The notes beneath the pieces are model-generated. The model worked only from the letters and a program-made list of their open reading frames with translations, did no database searches and had not been told where the DNA came from. A stretch of 9,762 nucleotides of DNA. It comes from Bacteroidales bacterium. Lineage in GTDB: Bacteria > Bacteroidota > Bacteroidia > Bacteroidales > WCHB1-69. Positions 1-7,642 of the stretch are shown piece by piece. Both the position numbers and the translations under genes were made by a program. Within the stretch, counting starts at the first letter, position 1, and each line of letters begins with the position of its first letter. The stretch spans positions 1 to 9,762 of the forward strand of contig JAIRTU010000055.1 in NCBI GenBank assembly GCA_031254735.1, written 5' to 3'.

Positions 1-705
1 TTTAAAGGCGATGGAGATTTTCGCAGTAAAGAAAGTATTGAATTATTAAAACAAGCGGATATTGTTGTTACCAACCCACCATTTTCACTTTTCAGAGAAT
101 ACGTTGCTCAACTCACAAAGTATGATAAAAAATTTTTGATAATCGGCAACATTAACGCTATCACATACAAAGAAATTTTTAAACTGATTAAAGAAAACAA
201 GGCTTGGTTGGGAATAAACTTAGGTAGAGGTATTTCAGGTTTTATTGTACCTGAACATTACGAACTTTACGGAACTGAGGTTAGAATTGATAGTTTGGGG
301 AATAGAATCGTATCGCCGAATAATTGTTTATGGTTAACTAACTTAGATACTTCTAAACGACACGAAGATATAGAACTTACAAAACAATATTTTGGAAACG
401 AAATAGAATATCCCAAATATGATAATTACAATGGAATCAATGTCGATAAGACGCAAGATATTCCCATAGACTATGCAGGTTTTATGGGTGTTCCCATAAC
501 ATTTTTGCACAAATTTAATCCGGACCAGTTTGAAATAATCAAATTTAGGAAAGGATATGACGGGAAAGATTTGTCGGTAAACGGGAAGTGTCCATATTTT
601 AGGATTCTAATTAGAAATAAGCGAATACAATCCAAATTATTTGAAAAAGAAAAAAGCCGACAGGTAAGCGGTTTGGCGCAAGGCGGGGTGTATGCCCGCA
701 GATGA
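1..705 (+). CDS. EcoRI-type adenine-specific DNA methyltransferase, 5' end outside window
   Basis: The frame is open from the first base, so the N-terminus lies upstream. The product would transfer a methyl group from S-adenosylmethionine to the N6 of adenine in DNA, normally protecting it from a partner restriction enzyme. The visible part starts with a GDFRS stretch, then the catalytic amino-methyltransferase motif NPPF (Asn at bases 73-75) followed by SLFREYV, as in the M.EcoRI family. About 209 residues follow the catalytic Asn; from memory M.EcoRI has about 187, so the C-terminus looks some 20 residues too long. The extra tail (after FEKEK, from about base 653) is G+C-rich, unlike the A+T-rich body, and the stop codon lies inside a palindrome. 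I infer that the native end was replaced by a repeat. No endonuclease gene lies downstream; in the EcoRI system R precedes M, so a partner could lie upstream of the window. The composition suggests acquisition by transfer. Confidence 0.88.
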   Translation, partial: FKGDGDFRSKESIELLKQADIVVTNPPFSLFREYVAQLTKYDKKFLIIGNINAITYKEIFKLIKENKAWLGINLGRGISGFIVPEHYELYGTEVRIDSLGNRIVSPNNCLWLTNLDTSKRHEDIELTKQYFGNEIEYPKYDNYNGINVDKTQDIPIDYAGFMGVPITFLHKFNPDQFEIIKFRKGYDGKDLSVNGKCPYFRILIRNKRIQSKLFEKEKSRQVSGLAQGGVYARR

Positions 706-745
706 GACTGTCTCATAAATCCCGGGTTGGACAAGGGGAAATGTA
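653..745. repeat. G+C-rich block with two small inverted repeats, possible dispersed repeat or element scar
   Basis: The composition changes abruptly here: the methyltransferase body is A+T-rich, while this block is G/C-rich and contains GCGGG (683-687) and CCCGC (695-699) around a 7-nt loop, then a 15-bp odd palindrome (702-716), then CCCGGG (721-726). It begins inside the methyltransferase frame and supplies its last ~16 codons and its stop. No transposase or target-site duplication is visible, so the identity as an element end or a dispersed repeat is inference. The block could also act as a weak 3'-end structure for the methyltransferase transcript, but no T-run follows the hairpins. Confidence 0.4.
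702..716. repeat. 15-bp palindrome ATGAGAC-T-GTCTCAT
   Basis: Two perfect 7-bp arms flank a single T. The methyltransferase stop codon TGA (703-705) is part of the left arm. Such compact palindromes occur at ends of insertion sequences and as protein-binding operators. Neither role can be told apart here, and no second copy is seen in this window. Confidence 0.6.
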
Positions 746-793
746 ATTCGTAATTCATTTTACCGCAAAGAATGCAACAACAAATAAAAAATA

Positions 794-825
794 TTTGTCT
801 TATGTATGAAAAATGTGTATCTTTG
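794..825 (+). promoter_or_regulatory. Bacteroidota-type promoter for the ATPase gene
   Basis: TTTG (794-797) is followed after 20 nt by TATCTTTG (818-825), a full match to the TAnnTTTG -7 box with the expected spacing. Transcription should start near 831. This decides the start codon of the downstream gene: the upstream in-frame ATG at 813 overlaps the -7 box and cannot be in the transcript, so the ATG at 846 is preferred. Confidence 0.75.
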
Positions 826-845
826 CCGAAAATTCATATATAAAA

Positions 846-2237
846 ATGGAAATACAACGCAATATCATCAGTAGCCTGCTTAATTGGAAGCAGAGCAAAT
901 ATCGTAAACCTTTGGTATTACAGGGGGCAAGGCAGGTGGGAAAGACCTTTGTGCTTGAATATTTCGGCAAAACCTGTTTTGATAACTTCGTTTATATTGA
1001 TTTCGACAGAGAGGCGGAACATAGGGCGGAATTTGCAAAAACGAAAAATCCGCAGCGGCTTCTGTCTTATTTGAGTGCCGTAAAAGGGGTAAAAATCGAG
1101 CCGCAAACAACACTGATAATTTTCGACGAAATACAGGAATGCAACGACGCCCTCAATTCGTTGAAATATTTTTATCAAGACGCTCCCGGATATGCTGTGG
1201 TGGCTGCCGGAAGTTTGCTCGGCGTGGCTATGAAACGCAGCGGCGCTTCGTTTCCTGTCGGCAAAGTCGATTTTCTGACACTTTACCCTGTCTGTTTCGA
1301 TGAATTTTTGAGAATGTACGATGTCGGTTTATATGATTATCTGCATAATTTTTTGACCGGCTTTGAGTTAAAGAACAATCCCGAACAAATTCCCGAAATA
1401 TTTCACTCGCAACTTATTGACGCTTACAAAGTTTATATCTGCTGTGGTGGAATGCCCGAAACGCTTGTTCGCCGGTTTGAAACAAAATCATGGGATCAGG
1501 TGGAAATTGTCAGCAAACAAATACTTACTTCTTTTACGCTCGATTTTGCCAAACATATTGCACCAAAAGACATTCCGCGTGTGATACGGCTTTGGGGCAA
1601 TATTCAGGATAATTTGGCGAAAGAAGACCGCAAATTTCGTTATGCTCTGCTCGAAAAAAATGCTCGCGGGAAGAATTATGAAGATGCCGTTGAATGGCTT
1701 GTTTTGGCAGGTCTCGTCCACCGAATTTTTGAGGTTCAAACAGCTAAAATCCCGCTTGCGAACTATAAAAATACTTCTGCATTCAAACTTTATCTGCTCG
1801 ATACGGGATTGTTGCGTACAAAATTCAACATCGATCCCGCTGCAATTTTGCTTGGCAACAAACTTTTTACGGAATTTAGAGGAGTTTTGACAGAAAATTA
1901 TGTTCTTCAAACACTTAAACGACAATTCGGGAACGAAATTTTCTATTGGACTTCGGGCAATACCGCCGAAATTGAATTTATGTTGCAATTCAAAAACGAG
2001 ATTATTCCCGTTGAGGCAAAATCGGCAGAAAGCGTAAAATCTCGCTCGCTGTCGGAATATCGTAAAAACAACCACCCGAATTTATCGGTAAGATTTTCGT
2101 TGAAAAACATTGCCAAGAGCGAAGATTTTGTAAATTTACCTCTTTATCTTGCTGATTATATGATAGATATAATTAGTCCGCATATTGCACGGATCAACGC
2201 GGATTTTGATGTCGAAAACAATGGAAGCACAAAATAA
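846..2237 (+). CDS. AAA-fold ATPase with C-terminal DUF4143 domain
   Basis: The 463-residue product begins with a P-loop ATPase domain: Walker A GARQVGKT (27-34), Walker B LIIFDEIQ (90-97), a sensor segment AAGSLLG (120-126), and the conserved GGMPE (201-205). The C-terminal third has the DUF4143 layout, including LYLLDTGLLR and, near the end, EIEF followed about 10 residues later by PVEAKS, resembling the PD-(D/E)XK nuclease core. The family is common, often multi-copy, in Bacteroidota and archaea; its biological role is not settled, although it is often described as a DNA-associated or accessory ATPase. The start at 846 follows from the promoter, which overlaps the earlier ATG. The gene appears intact, of usual family length, and transcribed alone: about 150 nt separate it from the next gene, which has its own -7 box. 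The composition is richer in G+C than the methyltransferase before it. Confidence 0.9.
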   Translation: MEIQRNIISSLLNWKQSKYRKPLVLQGARQVGKTFVLEYFGKTCFDNFVYIDFDREAEHRAEFAKTKNPQRLLSYLSAVKGVKIEPQTTLIIFDEIQECNDALNSLKYFYQDAPGYAVVAAGSLLGVAMKRSGASFPVGKVDFLTLYPVCFDEFLRMYDVGLYDYLHNFLTGFELKNNPEQIPEIFHSQLIDAYKVYICCGGMPETLVRRFETKSWDQVEIVSKQILTSFTLDFAKHIAPKDIPRVIRLWGNIQDNLAKEDRKFRYALLEKNARGKNYEDAVEWLVLAGLVHRIFEVQTAKIPLANYKNTSAFKLYLLDTGLLRTKFNIDPAAILLGNKLFTEFRGVLTENYVLQTLKRQFGNEIFYWTSGNTAEIEFMLQFKNEIIPVEAKSAESVKSRSLSEYRKNNHPNLSVRFSLKNIAKSEDFVNLPLYLADYMIDIISPHIARINADFDVENNGSTK

Positions 2238-2368
2238 TCAACCCCAATGTTTCGACAACATAAAATAATTTTCCCGCGAAAAAAAATCGCAGAAGATTTG
2301 CAGGGTGAAATACATCGGCTTTTTCACGATTGAAATACAGGAACATCTTCCAACTCACAAATTTATTG

Positions 2369-2376
2369 TAACTTTG
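2369..2376 (+). promoter_or_regulatory. -7 box (TAACTTTG) of the kinase/dCMP deaminase unit
   Basis: TAACTTTG matches TAnnTTTG exactly and lies 19 nt before the ATG at 2396. No clear TTG -33 element sits 20 nt upstream; only CTTC around 2347-2350 is near. The spacer 2238-2368 otherwise holds nothing I recognise. Confidence 0.5.
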
Positions 2377-2395
2377 TAAAAACAAAATCATACAG

Positions 2396-2968
2396 ATGAT
2401 CATTATAGGAATAACAGGAACTATTGGTGCGGGCAAAGGAACGTTGGTAGAATATCTTGTCGAGAAGAAAGACTTTGTGCATTATTCGGTACGCGGTTTT
2501 TTGACAGAAGAACTTCGTTTGCAAAACAGGTTGGTCAACAGAGATACTATGGTGTTGTTGGCGAACGAATTGCGGAAAAAAAATTCGCCCTCTTATATCA
2601 TCGACTGTTTGTATGAGCGGGCAAAGCTGTCCGGAAAAAATGCCGTCATAGAAAGCATTCGTACTCCCGGCGAAGTGGAATCGCTGCGAAAAAAAGGCAA
2701 TTTCTGCCTTTTGGCGATAGACGCCGACCCGAAAATCCGTTACGAACGTATTGTCAAACGAAATTCCGAAACCGATCATATTGGTTTTGATGAATTTCTT
2801 TTCAACGAGCAGCGAGAAATGATCTCCGCCGATCGCAACAAACAAAACCTGAGCAAGTGCATCGAAATGGCAGATTGTCGGCTGACAAACAACAAAACCA
2901 TCTCCGATTTGTATCAACAGTTGGAAGATAAACTTTCGGATATGTCGTATCTTACACATTGTAAATAA
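2396..2968 (+). CDS. P-loop nucleotide-kinase-like protein (dephospho-CoA kinase / dNMP kinase fold)
   Basis: The 190-residue protein opens with beta strand MIIIGITG and the kinase P-loop GTIGAGKGT (8-16). VIESIR (84-89) resembles the substrate-side strand of dephospho-CoA and nucleotide kinases, and an Arg/Lys-rich lid-like segment YERIVKRN (116-123) is followed by a charged helix. The C-terminus has the usual ADxxLxN pattern (around 159-165) and ends in a helix. The exact substrate cannot be read from sequence. The gene lies 33 nt before a dCMP deaminase gene, so a deoxynucleotide or nucleotide-sensing role is likely by context. Kinase-like domains are fused N-terminally to dCMP deaminase in the anti-phage protein AvcD and, from memory, in fungal dCMP deaminases, which supports a functional link. 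It is probably not the organism's true CoaE, but that is not proven. The start ATG is well placed behind the -7 box. Confidence 0.8.
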   Translation: MIIIGITGTIGAGKGTLVEYLVEKKDFVHYSVRGFLTEELRLQNRLVNRDTMVLLANELRKKNSPSYIIDCLYERAKLSGKNAVIESIRTPGEVESLRKKGNFCLLAIDADPKIRYERIVKRNSETDHIGFDEFLFNEQREMISADRNKQNLSKCIEMADCRLTNNKTISDLYQQLEDKLSDMSYLTHCK

Positions 2969-3001
2969 ATTCCCCAAGGGATCATGTAAATTATCTATTT
3001 T

Positions 3002-3496
3002 ATGGAAGAAGAAAAAAAATATGTACGTCCGTCGTGGGACGAGTATTTTATGGAGATTGCCAATACGGTGGCAAAGCGTGCCACCTGCGATCGCGGACGA
3101 AGCGGTTGTGTGATTGCTCGCGATAAACAGTTGTTGGTAACAGGCTATGTAGGCTCTCCCAACGGAATGGCACATTGCGACGACGTCGGGCATCAGATGA
3201 AAAAAACGGTGCATGAAGACGGAACGCTTACCAATCATTGTGTGCGTACCGTTCATGCCGAGCAAAACGCTATTTGTCAGGCTGCCAAATTGGGAATTGC
3301 GCTGGAAGGAAGCACATTGTATTGTCGAATGACGCCGTGCCGAACCTGTGCCATGCTGATTATCAATTGTGGAATTAAGCGGGTGGTGTGCGAAAGAAAA
3401 TATCACGCAGGAAAAGAATCCGAAGAAATGTTCGCATTGGCGAAAGTGTCCGTAGAGTTTATCCATGAAGATGTGCTTCCGTACGAAAATCAGTAA
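3002..3496 (+). CDS. deoxycytidylate (dCMP) deaminase
   Basis: This enzyme converts dCMP to dUMP, feeding thymidylate synthesis, in the cytoplasm. The 164-residue protein has the zinc deaminase signature: HAE (85-87, His as zinc ligand and Glu as proton shuttle) and PCRTC (112-116, two Cys ligands). The family's RATC...GCVI opening (26-38) and the GYVGSPNG loop (48-55), equivalent to the GYNGxPxG of dCMP deaminases, are present. The stretch between them and the active site (AHCDDVGH and CVRTVHAEQNA) is that of the dCMP rather than the cytidine or tRNA-adenosine deaminases. Length is usual for a stand-alone enzyme. It follows the kinase-like gene after 33 nt with no evident promoter, so the two are probably cotranscribed. 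All catalytic residues are intact. Most likely metabolic; a defence role by analogy with AvcD is conceivable. Confidence 0.92.
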   Translation: MEEEKKYVRPSWDEYFMEIANTVAKRATCDRGRSGCVIARDKQLLVTGYVGSPNGMAHCDDVGHQMKKTVHEDGTLTNHCVRTVHAEQNAICQAAKLGIALEGSTLYCRMTPCRTCAMLIINCGIKRVVCERKYHAGKESEEMFALAKVSVEFIHEDVLPYENQ

Positions 3497-3543
3497 ATGA
3501 GCTTGACAAATTGTTTATCGGTTGAAAATAATCTGTTTTACTT

Positions 3544-3819
3544 TTGCGTTTGATCATTTATTTAGGTATTGTCAATGTGCTGACTGCCGTTTTTTTTACG
3601 GCGGACAAATATTCTTCCAAACGGAACGGAAAACGTATCAGCGAAAGTACGTTGCATTTGTTTGAAATGTTTGGCGGAATTTTTGCGGTTGCTTTGTTAA
3701 TGCCTGTTATAAGACATAAAAACAGAAAGATAAAATATTGGGCGGTGAGTATTTTTATCTTAATATTATGGATAATCGGTTTGTTTGTAAATTTTGATAT
3801 TGCGGAAAAATTATGCTGA
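3544..3819 (+). CDS. DUF1294 family small membrane protein
   Basis: The 91-residue product has three hydrophobic segments (about 2-18, 44-56, 66-83) separated by basic loops. The DUF1294 hallmarks are present: a DK pair after the first helix (21-22), RISE (31-34), and RHKNRK (57-62) before the last helix. Function of the family is unknown; it is placed in the inner membrane. No ATG is available before mid-gene. A stop at 3529-3531 limits the frame, so translation must begin at TTG 3544, at TTG 3550, or at another non-ATG codon; 3550 gives the start most like family members. TACTTTTG (3539-3546) matches the -7 box but overlaps the start region, so readthrough from the deaminase gene 47 nt upstream may be the real source of transcript. 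Confidence 0.8.
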   Translation: MRLIIYLGIVNVLTAVFFTADKYSSKRNGKRISESTLHLFEMFGGIFAVALLMPVIRHKNRKIKYWAVSIFILILWIIGLFVNFDIAEKLC

Positions 3820-3932
3820 CGACAGAAACGGTTATAAGGCATGGCGGAAAATATTTCATGCTGATAATCAACGAATTTGAAGAAAAACAGAAAAAAAATG
3901 ACGCAAACGGCAAAAATATAGAAAAATTTTAG
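3813..3932 (+). CDS. possible 39-residue ORF overlapping the DUF1294 stop
   Basis: An ATG at 3813 overlaps the stop of the membrane-protein gene (ATGCTGA), the arrangement used for translational coupling. It opens a frame of 39 residues ending with TAG at 3930-3932, directly before a possible -7 box of atpD. The peptide is hydrophilic and Lys/Asn-rich after a short hydrophobic patch (YFMLII). I recognise no family. It may be chance: it is short, it has no independent support, and spacers in this genome are A/T-rich. Confidence 0.22.
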   Translation: MLTTETVIRHGGKYFMLIINEFEEKQKKNDANGKNIEKF

Positions 3933-3940
3933 TTACTTTG
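3933..3940 (+). promoter_or_regulatory. probable -7 box (TTACTTTG) for atpD
   Basis: TTACTTTG differs from TAnnTTTG at one position and lies 58 nt before the atpD ATG. No TTG is found 20 nt upstream. The leader after it is very A/T-rich, typical of Bacteroidota translation initiation regions. A GAATTC site (3942-3947) directly follows the box. The rest of the 3820-3998 spacer holds only the small ORF above. Confidence 0.4.
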
Positions 3941-3971
3941 CGAATTCGTTTTTTGAACAGTAAAAAAATAA

Positions 3972-5504
<1,533 letters not shown>

Positions 5505-5525
5505 TCGTGTTAAAGTATTCAAAAG

Positions 5526-5780
5526 ATGAAAGTTGAAATAATAACACCCGAAGATTCTGTTTACGAGGGCGATGTATCGCTGATACAATTGCCCGGAACA
5601 GACGGATTGTTTGAATTGTTGGACAATCACGCACCCATGATTACCATGCTTTCGGAAGGAAACGCCAAGATAGTGGAAAAGAAAACCAATCAAACGCTGT
5701 TGTTTTCTCTCAAAGGCGGTGTGGTGGAAGTGATGAAAAACAAAGTTTTGGTTTTGGCGGAAGTTTGTACGCAAAAATAA
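5526..5780 (+). CDS. atpC: F1F0 ATP synthase subunit epsilon, short form
   Basis: Epsilon binds gamma at the foot of the F1 central stalk and couples rotation to the c-ring. The 84-residue product covers only the N-terminal beta-sandwich, with the conserved LPGTDGLFE (22-30) and LxNHAPM (32-38) motifs and a final strand KVLVLAE. The C-terminal two-helix domain, which in E. coli epsilon (about 139 residues) inhibits ATP hydrolysis, is absent. This short form is usual in Bacteroidota, so it is not a truncation specific to this strain. Inhibition of hydrolysis, if it occurs, must use another mechanism. The gene lies 21 nt after atpD and has no promoter of its own. Confidence 0.93.
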   Translation: MKVEIITPEDSVYEGDVSLIQLPGTDGLFELLDNHAPMITMLSEGNAKIVEKKTNQTLLFSLKGGVVEVMKNKVLVLAEVCTQK

Positions 5781-5832
5781 AAACAAAACGCACGGTTCGG
5801 CTTTTTGCTTTGGCATAAAAGAAGACAGGCGA

Positions 5833-5863
5833 TTGCAACATGCGAGATATAAATGTATATTTG
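5833..5863 (+). promoter_or_regulatory. Bacteroidota-type promoter upstream of clpX
   Basis: TTG (5833-5835) is followed after exactly 20 nt by TATATTTG (5856-5863), a full TAnnTTTG match. Transcription is expected near 5869-5871, giving clpX a leader of about 165 nt. No strong terminator with a T-run is seen between atpC and this promoter, so readthrough from atpC is possible too. Confidence 0.65.
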
Positions 5864-5870
5864 GCAGGAT

Positions 5871-5928
5871 AGACAGCGAAGCAATCTTTAAAGAGAGATG
5901 AAGAAAAAAGAGGGTTGCTTTGCTGTTT
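5871..5928 (+). promoter_or_regulatory. 19-bp stem-loop at the predicted 5' end of the clpX transcript
   Basis: Bases 5871-5889 pair with 5910-5928 without any mismatch or bulge: 14 Watson-Crick pairs and 5 G-U pairs (at 5872, 5878, 5885, 5887, 5889). The 20-nt purine-rich loop (5890-5909) includes an ATG at 5898 that opens a 21-codon frame. The stem begins where transcription from the promoter just upstream is predicted to start. It could be a 5'-stabilising hairpin, a regulatory leader, or the end structure of the atpDC transcript, but no T-run follows it directly (the 8-T run is at 5964-5971). I match it to no known RNA family. Confidence 0.5.
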
Positions 5929-6035
5929 GGTTTGCAAGGATATTTTATATATTATTTATTTAATTTTTTTTAATCAATAAATGAAACGTAAATTGTCGGC
6001 AGAAAAAAATGCGGCTGACTGTAAAATGTTGAGAA

Positions 6036-7250
6036 ATGGCGAAAAATAAACGTATTTGCTCTTTTTGCGGAGAAGAAGAAACTCCCACATCTTTGTTGTT
6101 GAAAGGCTTGGATGCAAACATTTGCGAAGACTGTATCGAAAGGGCAGGGGAGTTGCTCAAAAAACTTCGCGAAGAAGAAGAAAAATACCAAAAAGAGCAG
6201 GCAGAAACTTTCAAATTGGACAAAAAGCCCAAAGAAATAAAGGCTTTTTTGGATCAATATGTAATTGGGCAAGACGAGGCGAAAAAAGTCTTGTCGGTGG
6301 CGGTGTATAATCATTACAAACGAATTGATTATTACTCAAAAAAGCATAAAAATGATGTTGAAATCGAAAAATCGAATATCATTCTTATCGGAGAAACAGG
6401 CACGGGCAAAACGCTGTTGGCGTCTACTATCGCTCGAATGATAGATGTTCCGTTTTGTATTGCCGATGCAACGGTTTTTACACAAGCCGGTTATGTGGGC
6501 GAAGATGTGGAGAGTATTTTGAGTCGTCTGTTGCAAAATGCCGATTATAATGTTGCCAAAGCCGAGCGAGGCATTGTTTTTATCGATGAGATAGATAAAA
6601 TTGCCAGAGCGGTAGACAATCCTTCCATTACCCGTGACGTTTCGGGTGAAGGTGTGCAGCAGTCTTTGCTTAAACTGTTGGAAGGCAGTATAGTAAACGT
6701 TCCGCCGGAGGGCGGACGTAAGCACCCCGAACAGAAATTTATACAGCTGAACACGCAAAATATTTTGTTTATTGCCGGCGGTGCATTCGACGGAATAGAG
6801 AAGAAAATCGCAAGCCGTTTGAATACCAATGTCATCGGTTTTAAAAAAGAAGATATGTCTGTGGATAAAGAAAATCTGCTGAAACATGTTTCTTCGCAAG
6901 ATTTGAAAAGTTTTGGCTTGATTCCCGAAATATGCGGACGTTTTCCTGTGATTACGCATTTGGCGCCGTTGGACGAAACAAGTCTGAAACGGATTTTGTT
7001 AGACCCCAAAAATGCTTTGGTGAAACAGTATACCAAACTTTTTGAAATGGATAACATCAAATTGAAATTTGACGATGCGGCATTGGATTTTATTGTAAAA
7101 AAAGCACTTGAACTGAAACTTGGTGCAAGAGGCTTGCGTTCGATTATAGAACATATTATGACAGACGCCATGTTTGATCTGGAAACGGTGAATAAAAAAT
7201 TGGCGGTTACGGAAGATTACGCAAGAGAAAAAACGAAAAGCATTGTGTAA
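6036..7250 (+). CDS. clpX: ATP-dependent Clp protease ATP-binding subunit ClpX
   Basis: ClpX is a hexameric AAA+ unfoldase that recognises tagged or regulatory proteins and threads them into the ClpP protease. The 404-residue protein has the N-terminal zinc domain (Cys 8, 11, 30, 33), Walker A GETGTGKT (119-126), the pore loop GYVG (152-155) that grips substrate, Walker B VFIDEID (181-187), the RKH loop (228-230) at the channel entrance, the IGF tripeptide (267-269) that docks on ClpP, GRFPV with an arginine finger (R302), and the sensor-2 motif GARGLR (363-368). The IGF loop implies that a ClpP partner exists. Length is slightly below E. coli (424). In many bacteria, including Bacteroides as I recall, clpX follows clpP; here it sits between atpC and a merR gene with its own promoter and a long A/T-rich leader. 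Nothing is broken. Confidence 0.97.
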   Translation: MAKNKRICSFCGEEETPTSLLLKGLDANICEDCIERAGELLKKLREEEEKYQKEQAETFKLDKKPKEIKAFLDQYVIGQDEAKKVLSVAVYNHYKRIDYYSKKHKNDVEIEKSNIILIGETGTGKTLLASTIARMIDVPFCIADATVFTQAGYVGEDVESILSRLLQNADYNVAKAERGIVFIDEIDKIARAVDNPSITRDVSGEGVQQSLLKLLEGSIVNVPPEGGRKHPEQKFIQLNTQNILFIAGGAFDGIEKKIASRLNTNVIGFKKEDMSVDKENLLKHVSSQDLKSFGLIPEICGRFPVITHLAPLDETSLKRILLDPKNALVKQYTKLFEMDNIKLKFDDAALDFIVKKALELKLGARGLRSIIEHIMTDAMFDLETVNKKLAVTEDYAREKTKSIV

Positions 7251-7273
7251 ACAGTGTCGGATATTTTTTTGAT

Positions 7274-7281
7274 AATCTTTG
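7274..7281 (+). promoter_or_regulatory. possible -7 box (AATCTTTG) for the merR-murD unit
   Basis: AATCTTTG has one mismatch to TAnnTTTG and lies 24 nt before the ATG at 7306, a normal distance in this phylum. No TTG stands at the expected -33 position. The 55-nt gap after clpX has no hairpin terminator, so readthrough from clpX is also possible. Confidence 0.35.
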
Positions 7282-7305
7282 TAACCGGTTAATACGCTTG
7301 TTGCT

Positions 7306-7638
7306 ATGGAAAAGCAGGAATTTGAAAAAATGTTTTATCCTATCGGAGAGGTTGCCGAAATGTTCAACGTCAACACTTCGCTCATTCGCTTTTGGGAGAA
7401 AGAATTTGAGTGTATCAAGCCGTTCAAAAACAAAAAAGGTACTCGTTATTTCACAAAAGAAGACATTGAGACGTTTCGGACTATTTATTATCTGGTGAAA
7501 GAATGCGGTTATACCTTGCAGGGTGCAAGAGACCGTTTGGCGATTGAACGGAAAAATATCGAGAAAAATACTCAAATTTATCATTCGCTCACCGAGATTA
7601 AGCAGTTTTTGTTGGAAATTAAATCAGAATTAAAATAG
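7306..7638 (+). CDS. MerR family transcriptional regulator
   Basis: The 110-residue protein has a winged helix-turn-helix of MerR type: YPIGEVAEMF (11-20) as the first helix of the motif, NVNTSLIRFWEKEF (21-34) as the recognition part, and the wing KGTRYFTKEDIE (44-55). A predicted coiled-coil helix (about 75-110) would make the dimer. No effector domain follows and no cluster of metal-binding Cys is seen, so the signal, if any, is not readable. Short MerR proteins of this kind are common in Bacteroidota. The murD-like gene starts 5 nt after the stop, so they are almost certainly cotranscribed; whether it controls its own operon is inference. Confidence 0.88.
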   Translation: MEKQEFEKMFYPIGEVAEMFNVNTSLIRFWEKEFECIKPFKNKKGTRYFTKEDIETFRTIYYLVKECGYTLQGARDRLAIERKNIEKNTQIYHSLTEIKQFLLEIKSELK

Positions 7639-7642
7639 CATT

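Noticed and set aside
743..756. Tandem GTAATTC x2 as a possible repeat array
   Set aside because: Only two 7-bp units; not enough for a repeat or CRISPR call.
813..848. Earlier ATG at 813 for the DUF4143 ATPase
   Set aside because: It overlaps the -7 box at 818-825, so it would not be in the mRNA; the family-like N-terminus begins at 846.
2247..2261. Small hairpin ATGTT/AACAT after the ATPase gene, considered as terminator
   Set aside because: Only five A/T-rich pairs and no T-run directly after it; too weak to call.
2363..3466. Long open frame on the minus strand (367 codons) across the kinase and deaminase genes
   Set aside because: It is antisense to two clearly recognisable genes, its product is rich in His, Phe and Gln with no known motif, and it is explained by codon bias of the real genes.
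3503..3508. TTGACA resembling an E. coli -35 box before the DUF1294 gene
   Set aside because: Bacteroidota promoters do not use this element, and no TATAAT stands at 17 nt.
5781..6035. tRNA or other known RNA gene in the atpC-clpX spacer
   Set aside because: No cloverleaf, no T-loop GGTTCGAAT pattern; only the promoter, the stem-loop and A/T-rich leader are seen.
6336..7171. Minus-strand frames of about 207 residues opposite clpX
   Set aside because: Shadows of clpX codons; no domain and no start signals.
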